Of a stretch of 12,398 nucleotides of DNA, positions 1 through 6,106 are shown piece after piece (position 1 is the first letter of the stretch; each line of letters opens with the position of its first letter). Source of the stretch: BMS3B sp964501105 (GTDB taxonomy: Archaea; Hydrothermarchaeota; Hydrothermarchaeia; Hydrothermarchaeales; BMS3B). Both the position numbers and the translations under genes were made by a program. The notes beneath the pieces are model-generated. The model made no database searches. It saw only the letters and a list, made by a program, of their open reading frames with translations, and was not told the origin of the DNA. The stretch spans positions 1-12,398 of the forward strand of contig CAZCRG010000047.1 in assembly GCA_964501105.1 (NCBI GenBank), given 5' to 3'.

Positions 1-753
1 GCCAAGCTCCACATGGACCTGGGCGGAAGTGGTGGTGACGTGAGGACACTTTCCTGCTGTGTAGGGCAGGCGCTGTGTGAGTACTCTGCAATAGACACCT
101 TAGACATATACCATGAGCTTACAATGAGGTATATTGAAGAGATACACAGGCCGAGATTCCCCTATAAGTGGAAGATTAAGATATCAGGCTGTCCAAATGA
201 CTGTTCAGCAGGTACAGCCAGAAGCGACTTTGCAATTATAGGTAACTACAGAGATGCAATAAAGATTGATCAGGAAGCCCTAAAAGAGTATCCAGAGGAA
301 AAGATTCAGAGAGTGGTTAATAAGTGTCCCACAGACTGTATGAAATATGAAGATGGCAAACTTGGAATAGTCATGGAAGATTGCACAAGATGTATGTACT
401 GCATTAATGAGCTTCCCAAGGCACTCAAAATTGGTGAGGACAGAGGAGTGACAATACTCATTGGTGCCAGGGCAAGAGGAAGAATAGGCGCCTTCCTGGG
501 CTGGACACTTATACCCTTTATGAAGATTGAGCCCCCATATGACAGACTCAAAGAGATAATTGAAGGTATTCAGGATTGGTGGGATGAAGTCGGAAATCCC
601 AAGGAGAGAGTTGGTGAGTGTATATACAGAATTGGCTTTGGCAAGTTCCTCTTTGAGGTTGGAAAGGAGCTTGGCATAGAGCCAGTTCCACAGATGATTA
701 AGAGACCAAGAGCAAATCCATTCTGGTTCTATTGGCCAGGGGAGGTTGAGTAA
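1..753 (+). CDS. dsrA: Dissimilatory sulfite reductase alpha subunit (DsrA), 5'-truncated by window edge
   Basis: This is the C-terminal 250 residues of DsrA; the reading frame is open to the first base, so the N-terminal part lies outside the window. DsrAB is the cytoplasmic alpha2beta2 siroheme enzyme that reduces sulfite in anaerobic respiration. The canonical siroheme-[4Fe-4S] motif is present: Cys20-x5-Cys26 (in SCCVGQALCEY) and Cys64-x3-Cys68 (GCPNDC), followed by the sulfite reductase repeat HRPRFPYKWKIK. A ferredoxin-type domain follows, with Cys109, Cys113, Cys128, Cys131 and Cys134 (CPTDC ... CTRCMYC). Compared from memory with Archaeoglobus DsrA, the segment between the DQEAL motif and CPTDC is about 20 residues shorter. 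The stop codon lies one base before the dsrB ATG, so the two genes are almost certainly one operon. Identification is firm; the start cannot be seen. Confidence 0.95.
   Translation, partial: AKLHMDLGGSGGDVRTLSCCVGQALCEYSAIDTLDIYHELTMRYIEEIHRPRFPYKWKIKISGCPNDCSAGTARSDFAIIGNYRDAIKIDQEALKEYPEEKIQRVVNKCPTDCMKYEDGKLGIVMEDCTRCMYCINELPKALKIGEDRGVTILIGARARGRIGAFLGWTLIPFMKIEPPYDRLKEIIEGIQDWWDEVGNPKERVGECIYRIGFGKFLFEVGKELGIEPVPQMIKRPRANPFWFYWPGEVE
741..746 (+). promoter_or_regulatory. Shine-Dalgarno site deciding the dsrB start
   Basis: GGAGGT lies inside the last codons of dsrA, eight bases before the ATG at 755. This spacing fits the ATG and not the TTG at 746, which the motif abuts. Confidence 0.7.
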
Positions 754-754
754 A

Positions 755-1834
755 ATGCCACTGAGTTTTGATGAACTGGATTTTGGACCCCCGGATTATA
801 AGGAGCATCTACCACCAGTTTGTAAGGACAACTATGGTAAGTGGTCTTACCATGAGCATGTCAAAGGTGGAGTAATAAAGCATGTTACAGAGGACGGAAA
901 AGAAGCATACACAGTAAGGGCAGCGATACCCAAATATGTTGCAGCAGAGACAGTTCACAAGCTCTGCGACATTGCAGACAAATACTGCGAGGGATATATA
1001 AGATTCACATCCAGACACAACGTAAGCTTCATTGTGCCCAAGGCAGAAGATGTTGATAAGGTAATAGAGGAACTTGAAGCTATGGGTATGGTTGTGGGTG
1101 GTACAGACCACAGCCTTAAAGCAATAATACAGTGTGTGGGCTGGACTCACTGCCATACACCGGCCACAGACTCACCATCTATTGCCAAGGCACTGTATGA
1201 AGAGTTCTATGATGAGTTCAAGGACCCCAATGCCTTCCCGGAGAGGGTAAAGATAGCTGTTTCAGGCTGTCTCAACATGTGTGGAGCCACACATGCCAGT
1301 GACATTGCCATAATAGGTATGCACAGAAAGCCACCAGTTGTTATTGATGAACTGGTGGAGAAGTTCTGTTCTGTGCCTGACCTTATAAAGTCCTGTCCAA
1401 AATATGCTATAAAGCCCAAAAAAGGCAACCCCAAGAGTATAGAGATTGACGAAGAGAAGTGTATGTACTGCGGTATCTGCTATGGTATGTGCGAGGGTGC
1501 ACCAATCCACAATCCAGACTATGACGGCGTAAGCATCTGGGTTGGCGGTAAGGCTTCCAACACAAAGAAGGGCCCACTCCTTGCAAGGCTCATTATACCC
1601 TTCATGCCCAATGAGCCACCAAAGTGGGAGAATGTAGTCAAAACCATCAGGAAGATACTGGATGCCTACAAAGCCAACGCTGAAGAAGATGAAAGAATTG
1701 GCGAGTGGATAGAGCGCATTGGCTGGGAGAAGTTCTTCAAGATTGCAGACATACCCTTCACAGACAAGAGCATTGACGACTGGATCTTCAGCGTTGAGAG
1801 CTACAGAAGGGGTACAAACTTCAAGATGGTTTAA
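755..1834 (+). CDS. dsrB: Dissimilatory sulfite reductase beta subunit (DsrB) with atypical siroheme-cluster cysteines
   Basis: A 359-residue DsrB, close to the usual length of about 365. I chose the ATG at 755 over the in-frame TTG at 746 because GGAGGT (741-746) sits eight bases upstream and MPLSFDELDFGPP matches the family N-terminus. Family landmarks are DFGPPDYKEH, NYGKWSYHE, GWTHCHTPATD, NMCGATHASDIAI and a ferredoxin domain with Cys214, Cys236, Cys239, Cys242 and Cys246. DsrB proteins known to me carry one Cys in HCHTP and a CC-x3-C motif. Here the latter is GC-x3-C (Gly171, Cys172, Cys176), and an extra Cys127 gives Cys127-x5-Cys133, the pattern normal for DsrA. The loop before Cys127 is also several residues shorter than in Archaeoglobus DsrB. 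The partner is DsrA just upstream; a terminator overlaps the stop codon. No dsrD follows. Confidence 0.95.
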   Translation: MPLSFDELDFGPPDYKEHLPPVCKDNYGKWSYHEHVKGGVIKHVTEDGKEAYTVRAAIPKYVAAETVHKLCDIADKYCEGYIRFTSRHNVSFIVPKAEDVDKVIEELEAMGMVVGGTDHSLKAIIQCVGWTHCHTPATDSPSIAKALYEEFYDEFKDPNAFPERVKIAVSGCLNMCGATHASDIAIIGMHRKPPVVIDELVEKFCSVPDLIKSCPKYAIKPKKGNPKSIEIDEEKCMYCGICYGMCEGAPIHNPDYDGVSIWVGGKASNTKKGPLLARLIIPFMPNEPPKWENVVKTIRKILDAYKANAEEDERIGEWIERIGWEKFFKIADIPFTDKSIDDWIFSVESYRRGTNFKMV

Positions 1835-1861
1835 AACCATCTATCTTTTTTCTATATTTTT
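1824..1861 (+). terminator. Stem-loop and T-rich terminator after dsrB
   Basis: AGATGGT (1824-1830) pairs perfectly with ACCATCT (1836-1842) around a five-base loop, and the stem includes the dsrB stop codon. It is followed by TCTTTTTTCTATATTTTT (about 1844-1861). T-rich tracts terminate archaeal transcription on their own; the stem is an addition. It marks the end of the dsrAB transcript, although dsrD often follows in other dsr operons. Confidence 0.6.
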
Positions 1862-1954
1862 AAAGTATTTAGTTGCTTTATCATAATTTTTGGGAATATT
1901 AGATACTGTATTTCTAATATTTATAAATTCTGACCCAATATCTAATAGAATATA

Positions 1955-2248
1955 TTATCTTGTGCTGATATAAAAGAAGATTGAAAGTGCAATAAGCTCA
2001 AATATGTCTGCAACCAGCCTGTAGGGGTCAACTATACTATGTGTTTCTTCTCCTAAAATTATCAGTCTCAAAATAGGAGATGCAAAAAGTGTTCTTAAAA
2101 ATAATGTAAGAGAAAATAGAAGAAAAGCCATTGTAAATTCTGACTTTATCTGCATATATCTTTTAATAAATGCATTTATAAGTATGGCTAATATGCTTAG
2201 ATTAATAATACTTAAAGCCATCCGTGCTGCCCATATTGTATCTAACAA
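1955..2248 (-). CDS. Small three-helix membrane protein, unknown function
   Basis: A 97-residue hydrophobic protein with about three membrane segments: residues 9-26 (MALSIINLSILAILINAF), 39-56 (TMAFLLFSLTLFLRTLFA) and 75-95. A polar stretch with GEETHS lies between helices two and three. The start is TTG at 2248, supported by GAGGTGG (2253-2259 on this strand) four bases upstream. The three-helix layout, with a short basic loop after the first helix, resembles small archaeal membrane proteins of the DUF7521 type, but I recognise this only by shape. It is transcribed divergently from the phosphohexomutase gene and convergently with dsrB. No link to sulfite reduction can be shown. Confidence 0.65.
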   Translation of the reverse strand: MLDTIWAARMALSIINLSILAILINAFIKRYMQIKSEFTMAFLLFSLTLFLRTLFASPILRLIILGEETHSIVDPYRLVADIFELIALSIFFYISTR

Positions 2249-2252
2249 GAGT

Positions 2253-2259
2253 CCACCTC
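2253..2259 (-). promoter_or_regulatory. Shine-Dalgarno site supporting a TTG start
   Basis: GAGGTGG on the minus strand, four bases before the TTG at 2248. It decides the start of the small membrane protein. Confidence 0.55.
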
Positions 2260-2319
2260 ATATCAAAATAGCCCTTATAAGAGAGTTGAAGTGAGTTAAG
2301 ATAAAAATTTAAACAATAT

Positions 2320-2328
2320 AATATAAAT
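2320..2328 (-). promoter_or_regulatory. Candidate TATA box for the minus-strand membrane protein
   Basis: ATTTATATT on the minus strand, in the most AT-rich part of the divergent intergenic region. A start about 25 bases downstream would give a leader of roughly 50 bases including the GAGGTGG site. The motif reads plausibly on both strands, so its direction is uncertain. Confidence 0.3.
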
Positions 2329-2410
2329 TTTTCTACAGTGTCCAGAAGCTATCTCACCCCACGCTTATACTTCTTTCCATACTCTTACTTAATGTGTCTC
2401 TTCACCTAAA

Positions 2411-2419
2411 TTTTAAATA
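2411..2419 (+). promoter_or_regulatory. Candidate TATA box for the phosphohexomutase gene
   Basis: TTTTAAATA preceded by CACCTAAA, a possible BRE. Transcription starting about 25 bases downstream would begin near 2442, giving a very short leader that starts at the AGGTGAT ribosome-binding site. Support is positional only. Confidence 0.3.
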
Positions 2420-2451
2420 AAAGCTATCAGAATTAATTTCAGGTGATAATT

Positions 2452-3813
2452 GTGGAGCACATCTTCAGAGCCTATGACATAAGGGGAATTTTCAACAAGG
2501 AGCTTTATGCTGATACTGCAGCTAAGATAGGCATTGCTTTTGGAACCTATTTAGGCGGCGAGGGTAAGGTTCTTGTAGGTAGGGACTCGAGAGTTACAAG
2601 CTCAATTATAGAGAAAGCCTTTTGTTCTGGTTTAGCTTCCACTGGCATAGATGTCTACTCCACAGGTATGGTGCCCATACCTGTTGCTAACTTCAAGACT
2701 ATGAAGGGGGACTTTAAAGCTGGAGCTTATATAACTGCCTCCCACAATCCGCCAGAGTACAACGGCATAAGGTTCAGAAGGAGCGATGGTACAGGCTACA
2801 CAAAGGAAAATATGGAGATAAAGAAGATTTTCTTTGAAGGAGATTTTAAAACTGCATCATGGGATAAAATAGGTAAAATTTTCTCAATTGACACTGAAGC
2901 AACTTTGAAGGAGTATGAAGATTATTTATTGCCCAGATTTTCACCTGAAAGAAAACTGAAGCTGGCTATAGATTCAGGCAACGGTACTGCCAGCTTAACT
3001 GCTCCATATATTTTCAGGAAGCTTGGCTTTAAAGTTAAAACTCTTAATGCTCAGCCAGATGGAACCTTCCCTGGCAGACCCAGTGAGCCCAAGGCTGAGA
3101 ATCTTAAAGATTTGATGACAGCTGTGAGAGAGATGAAGGCTGATTTTGGCGTAGCCTATGATGGCGATGCCGACAGGGCAGTTTTTGTTGATGATCTTGG
3201 CAGAGTTGTGCAGAATGAGAAGATTGGCATAATTGTGGCAAAGGAGATTCTGAGGGAGAGAGGCAGGGGAAGAGTTGTGGCAAATGTAGAGTGCTCCAGC
3301 ATACTGGAGGAGGAGATTCCTAAGGCAGGAGGTGAGGTGGCGAGGGTAAGAGTTGGAGATGTCTTTGTGTGCGAGGCTATTAAAGAGCACTCTGCAATCT
3401 TCGCCATGGAGACATCAGCTCATTACTTCTATCCAGATTTCTACTATTTCGACGACCCGCTGGTGGTAAGCCTTAAGTTGGGCGAGATTCTCTCAAAGAG
3501 CAGCAAAAAGCTGAGCCAGCTGGCTGATGAGATACCCAGTTATCCCAAGACTCATAAAAACTATTCCTGTGCTGACAGCATTAAGTTCAAGGTCATGGAG
3601 AGGATAATTGAGAAGTTTGAGGCTCAGGGCTATAAGATTGACACCACCGACGGGGCAAGAGTGGTCTTTGAAGATGGCTGGGCTCTTCTCAGGCCCAGCA
3701 ACACCACACCACTGATAAGGGCTACTGTGGAGGCTACGAGCGAGGAGAGGCTTAAGGAGCTTCTGAAGATGGTTAAGGAGGTCTTTGAGGAGGCAAAGAA
3801 AGAGGTGGAGTAG
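2452..3813 (+). CDS. Phosphomannomutase/phosphoglucomutase family protein (alpha-D-phosphohexomutase)
   Basis: A 453-residue cytoplasmic phosphohexomutase that interconverts sugar 1- and 6-phosphates for nucleotide-sugar synthesis (mannose, glucose or glucosamine cannot be told apart). Domains in order: N-terminal FRAYDIRG (5-12); catalytic phosphoserine loop TASHNPPEYNG with Ser97; GRPSEP (208-213); metal-binding DGDADR (237-242); sugar-specificity loop AMETSAHYF with Glu320; and C-terminal phosphate-binding loop RPSNTTPLIR (from 414). The family loops are usually GExSGH and RPS(N/G)TEP, so both are slightly altered here. I prefer the GTG at 2452 over the GTG at 2443 because AGGTGAT (2441-2447), a good Shine-Dalgarno match, covers the latter and sits four bases before the former. 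It stands alone between a divergent gene and an accessory island. Full length; the family call is firm, the substrate is not. Confidence 0.92.
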   Translation: MEHIFRAYDIRGIFNKELYADTAAKIGIAFGTYLGGEGKVLVGRDSRVTSSIIEKAFCSGLASTGIDVYSTGMVPIPVANFKTMKGDFKAGAYITASHNPPEYNGIRFRRSDGTGYTKENMEIKKIFFEGDFKTASWDKIGKIFSIDTEATLKEYEDYLLPRFSPERKLKLAIDSGNGTASLTAPYIFRKLGFKVKTLNAQPDGTFPGRPSEPKAENLKDLMTAVREMKADFGVAYDGDADRAVFVDDLGRVVQNEKIGIIVAKEILRERGRGRVVANVECSSILEEEIPKAGGEVARVRVGDVFVCEAIKEHSAIFAMETSAHYFYPDFYYFDDPLVVSLKLGEILSKSSKKLSQLADEIPSYPKTHKNYSCADSIKFKVMERIIEKFEAQGYKIDTTDGARVVFEDGWALLRPSNTTPLIRATVEATSEERLKELLKMVKEVFEEAKKEVE

Positions 3814-3822
3814 AAGGGCAAT

Positions 3823-3903
3823 ATGGGATTAAAAGGAGAGCAATATCGCCATCTTCTATACCGGGGAGAGTTCTCAGGTCAGGAAGAGAGCAGTAATTTT
3901 TAA
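3823..3903 (+). other. Tiny ORF in the spacer after the phosphohexomutase, doubtful
   Basis: An ATG at 3823 opens a 26-residue frame (MGLKGEQYRHLLYRGEFSGQ and six more) with GAAGGG seven bases upstream. I do not recognise it. The 200-base spacer 3814-4013 otherwise holds a short T-run at 3894-3898 and a possible TATA element GATATATCC at 3926-3934 ahead of the next gene. A decayed gene end at the island border is as likely as a real small protein. Confidence 0.15.
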
Positions 3904-4013
3904 TGTTCACTATGTGGTAGGCACTGATATATCCACAGCCAAACAAAAATCCGAAGGTTCTCCTGTGTCAATCCACAAAAAAGTCCTGAATATAGCTGAC
4001 AACAGGAGGAGTT

Positions 4014-4781
4014 ATGTTGGGAGGTAAAATCCACAAAAAACTTAGATATGTCTTAGGAATGTTGTTTATCATTGCCCAGTTCATCCCTCTGGGAGCCTAT
4101 CATTTTGTCGGGGAACCGTATATCACTGGCGGCCTTTATAACATCCTCTTTCCCCATGGTATCCTCAGTTTTATCCTGGGACTGAGCCTGATATCCTATG
4201 ACACACTGAAACTGGAGAGGTTTATCAGGGTGAACTATCTGCTGATGTTCGGCGGCTTATTGATACTTCTTACGCCATATTTTATTCCGAGAGAATGCCT
4301 CCTGGGTTTTATCTACGGGGTAGATGGGGATTTCGACGTGGATGGGATTGACACAGGATTCCTTATAGGCCTTATCGGCATTTTTTCCGGAATGGTGGGT
4401 GAGGTCCTGACAGAACCGGATAAAATAAGCCATGGTAAGTGGGGGCAGGCGGGCTCTGCTATAGGTTTAATAGCATCCCTGGGAACTCTGGTGTTCTGGT
4501 TTATTCTTCTGTTTATCAACCCCTATGGGGGAAAAATAGAATTAGATTCCCTGGTTCCCATATCATTTATGGTCATCCTGGCGCTTATCGGACTCTTCTC
4601 CTCCTTGAGGTTGAAATCAACCGTCATGTTTGCGGTTTTCATCCTCTCCTTTATTCCCTTCGGATACTACATGCTCCTGACCCCGGGTATATTCAAATGG
4701 ATAGGAATTTTCAGTGCCATGTACCTTCCCTCAGCAATACTTATGGCAATCAACAATCGTAAGGGTGAGGCTAAACAATGA
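4014..4781 (+). CDS. Polytopic membrane protein, unknown, with acidic loop
   Basis: A 255-residue integral membrane protein of unrecognised family. ATG at 4014 is preceded by AGGAGG (4004-4009) at four bases, a strong start. About eight hydrophobic segments are visible: roughly 11-31, 44-62, 74-92, 114-133, 147-168, 180-197, 203-223 and 227-246. Between the third and fourth lies an acidic loop, DGDFDVDGID (104-113), whose DxDxDxDG spacing recalls calcium-binding loops, but no EF-hand helices flank it. Isoleucine is often ATC here, whereas dsrAB and the phosphohexomutase mostly use ATA or ATT, so the gene may have been acquired. It converges with the next gene. Function unknown; transport or sensing would be guesses. 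Confidence 0.75.
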   Translation: MLGGKIHKKLRYVLGMLFIIAQFIPLGAYHFVGEPYITGGLYNILFPHGILSFILGLSLISYDTLKLERFIRVNYLLMFGGLLILLTPYFIPRECLLGFIYGVDGDFDVDGIDTGFLIGLIGIFSGMVGEVLTEPDKISHGKWGQAGSAIGLIASLGTLVFWFILLFINPYGGKIELDSLVPISFMVILALIGLFSSLRLKSTVMFAVFILSFIPFGYYMLLTPGIFKWIGIFSAMYLPSAILMAINNRKGEAKQ

Positions 4782-4849
4782 TTACAAATCTATTTCAGAG
4801 GTGTTCATCATACCTGCAATAGATATATGTGGGTGGAATAGGGTGTAAC

Positions 4850-5410
4850 CTATATCATCCTAATTGAGATGGGAATTTTATATTCTGTATAATTGCTTAA
4901 GTTCTCCTCTTTCAAAATCCTTATCCTCAAAGAGATTCCATCGTCCAGATAAACCAGAAACCACCTATTTCTTAAGTAATACATGCCAAGAATTGATAGC
5001 GGTGAATAATAACCCTCTACATACCTGTAGACCTCAAACTTTCTTCCATCGTATTTGATCAGGGAGTAACTGTTGTCCATTAGGTAGTATTTTCCATTCC
5101 ATACTATTTTAGCAGGGGTGATGTTGAATATATACCCTTTTTCTTCATATTGCCTGCGGTATTTGAAGTTTCTCCCAACATTCTCAAAAGTATCGCCGGG
5201 AAAATACAACTCTTTTAAGGTGCCATTGGTGTACATTTTACAGACCTTTACTGGTCCGGTTTTGCCGGGGGTGAAGCTGGAGTAGTTAATTATAAGTTCA
5301 TAGTCTGGCTGGCTGATTATTTTCATAACATATATGCTCCCTGCTAATAATATGAGAATAATTATAATTCCAATATATAACGCTAAGTTTTTTATCTTAA
5401 TTTTTCTCAC
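4850..5410 (-). CDS. Membrane-anchored extracytoplasmic protein, unknown
   Basis: A 186-residue protein with a basic N-terminus (RKIKIK), one membrane segment (about 11-31) and a tyrosine-rich outer domain that looks all-beta. WNGKYYLMDNSYSLIKYDGR (104-123) and the YLRNRWFLVYLDDG region (145-158) resemble two blades of a propeller-like fold. Five N-glycosylation sequons are visible, at Asn42, Asn62, Asn96, Asn170 and Asn173, which fits a surface location in archaea. The GTG at 5410 is the only good start in frame, but the Shine-Dalgarno sequence GGAGGTGA runs straight through it, so initiation here is odd. A TATA-like CTATAATATATCC (about 5420-5432) lies only 10-22 bases upstream, just before an IS remnant that begins 29 bases from the start codon. 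Family not recognised. Confidence 0.65.
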   Translation of the reverse strand: MRKIKIKNLALYIGIIIILILLAGSIYVMKIISQPDYELIINYSSFTPGKTGPVKVCKMYTNGTLKELYFPGDTFENVGRNFKYRRQYEEKGYIFNITPAKIVWNGKYYLMDNSYSLIKYDGRKFEVYRYVEGYYSPLSILGMYYLRNRWFLVYLDDGISLRIRILKEENLSNYTEYKIPISIRMI

Positions 5411-5438
5411 CTCCCTGTGGATATATTATAGCTCAGTT

Positions 5439-5507
5439 TGTGTTATCTGGTAATTATTTCGCCTTATGTTGACACCTTCTTTTCGGCCCATGCCATAAAA
5501 TTTCCAG
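5439..5507 (+). repeat. 69-base direct repeat, copy A
   Basis: Aligned by eye with 6514-6582 at a constant offset of 1075 bases, with only two mismatches (T/C at 5465 and T/C at 5478). Similarity breaks off just after CCAG. This is the conserved terminal segment of the IS remnant and includes the last transposase codons (MAWAEK-VST on the minus strand). Confidence 0.9.
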
Positions 5508-5795
5508 GGCTTTAGCAAGGGAAACCAAAGGATAAATTTCTGGAGTGTCAGGTTTCAAGTTTTCTCCTGACCAGGCTTCCATACGGTCTGACGTGGTTGT
5601 AAAGGTGCAGGAACTTTCCTAAGTCTGAAAATTCATCTCTGAACCTCTTGTAAGTATCTATCCACCTTTCAACATTTATACAATTATTCCTGCGTAAATA
5701 CGCCGATATTTCAGTATCATAGCTTCAACTTCTGCTTTACCCATAAAACTTCATCTCTGAGGTCTTCTGGATGACTGTTTTGCAGATAAAACACA
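5439..5795 (-). mobile_element. Decayed, internally deleted IS remnant, copy A (IS481-like/rve transposase)
   Basis: A 357-base remnant bounded by imperfect terminal inverted repeats: TGTGTTATCTG at 5439 and CAGATAAAACACA ending at 5795. The minus strand encodes pieces of a DDE integrase-type transposase. One is an N-terminal scrap (SHPEDLRDEVLWVKQK). The other is a C-terminal part containing INVERWIDTYKRFRDEFSDL and HLYNHVRPYGSL, which matches the end of archaeal rve transposases (pattern LERFW...YNNRxHGSL). A frameshift after GSL moves the reading to DTPEIYPLV, and stops interrupt the rest. The whole catalytic core is missing, so this copy cannot move itself. Bases 5439-5507 are almost identical to copy B at 6514-6582. 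No target-site duplication is visible. It separates the minus-strand surface protein from the TumE-like cassette. Confidence 0.75.
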
Positions 5796-5827
5796 ACAAA
5801 GCCTAAAATATCAAAACCTTTATCCAT

Positions 5828-6103
5828 GTGGATATTGAAGATAGTGATAGTATGGCGGCTTCCATTGATGAATTTGGTGTAACTGCTCTTATAGCGGTGA
5901 ATGAAATCATTGAGCAGAGAAGAAAGTTGAAAGCTATTCTTGAGAAGTACGGAGTCACCAGAGTGGGAGAAATTGAAGAGAAAATCAGGAAGGGTGAAGT
6001 GCCTGAACACCCTGCCTATGAGGACTACCTCTCAGCTCTCGCCTATGAAAAAAACATCTCAGAGTTGAAGGCGCATACGAGAAAAGTACTGGAGGAGATG
6101 TAA
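5828..6103 (+). CDS. Small coiled-coil protein, putative antitoxin partner of the TumE-like protein
   Basis: A 91-residue charged helical protein. Its core IAVNEIIEQRRKLKAILEKY and the C-terminal ELKAHTRKVLEEM read as amphipathic helices joined by a turn with VPEHPAYEDY. I do not recognise a named domain; the antitoxin role is inferred from its size, its place directly before a TumE-like gene, and the three-base spacing with a shared ribosome-binding site (GGAGGAG inside its last codons). The start is uncertain. GTG at 5828 has no visible Shine-Dalgarno site; ATG at 5852 would fit a short leader from a TATA-like CTAAAATATC (5803-5812). The frame is open back only to 5807, close to the IS end at 5795, so the native 5' end may have been lost or altered by the insertion. 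Confidence 0.6.
   Translation: MDIEDSDSMAASIDEFGVTALIAVNEIIEQRRKLKAILEKYGVTRVGEIEEKIRKGEVPEHPAYEDYLSALAYEKNISELKAHTRKVLEEM
6091..6097 (+). promoter_or_regulatory. Shine-Dalgarno site for the TumE-like gene
   Basis: GGAGGAG inside the last codons of the upstream gene, nine bases before the TTG at 6107. It supports translational coupling and the TTG start. Confidence 0.55.
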
Positions 6104-6106
6104 TTT

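Noticed and set aside
746..754. TTG at 746 as the dsrB start
   Set aside because: The Shine-Dalgarno site abuts this codon and correctly spaces the ATG at 755, which also fits the family N-terminus.
1262..1840. Long minus-strand ORF (192 residues) antisense to dsrB
   Set aside because: It lies fully inside a clearly identified dsrB, has no family features, and its composition is what the complement of dsrB codons would give.
1835..2451. dsrD or a ferredoxin gene after dsrB
   Set aside because: All frames read by eye in this stretch show no plus-strand ORF of dsrD size or winged-helix character; only the minus-strand membrane protein is present.
3970..4040. 13-base direct repeat AATCCACAAAAAA at 3970-3982 and 4028-4040
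   Set aside because: Short, A-rich, only two copies, one inside a coding region and in different frames; likely chance.
5717..6010. Minus-strand 97-residue ORF across the IS right end and the coiled-coil gene
   Set aside because: Its C-terminal part is the transposase N-terminal scrap; the rest is antisense to the coiled-coil gene. The join is chance, so it is treated only as part of IS copy A.
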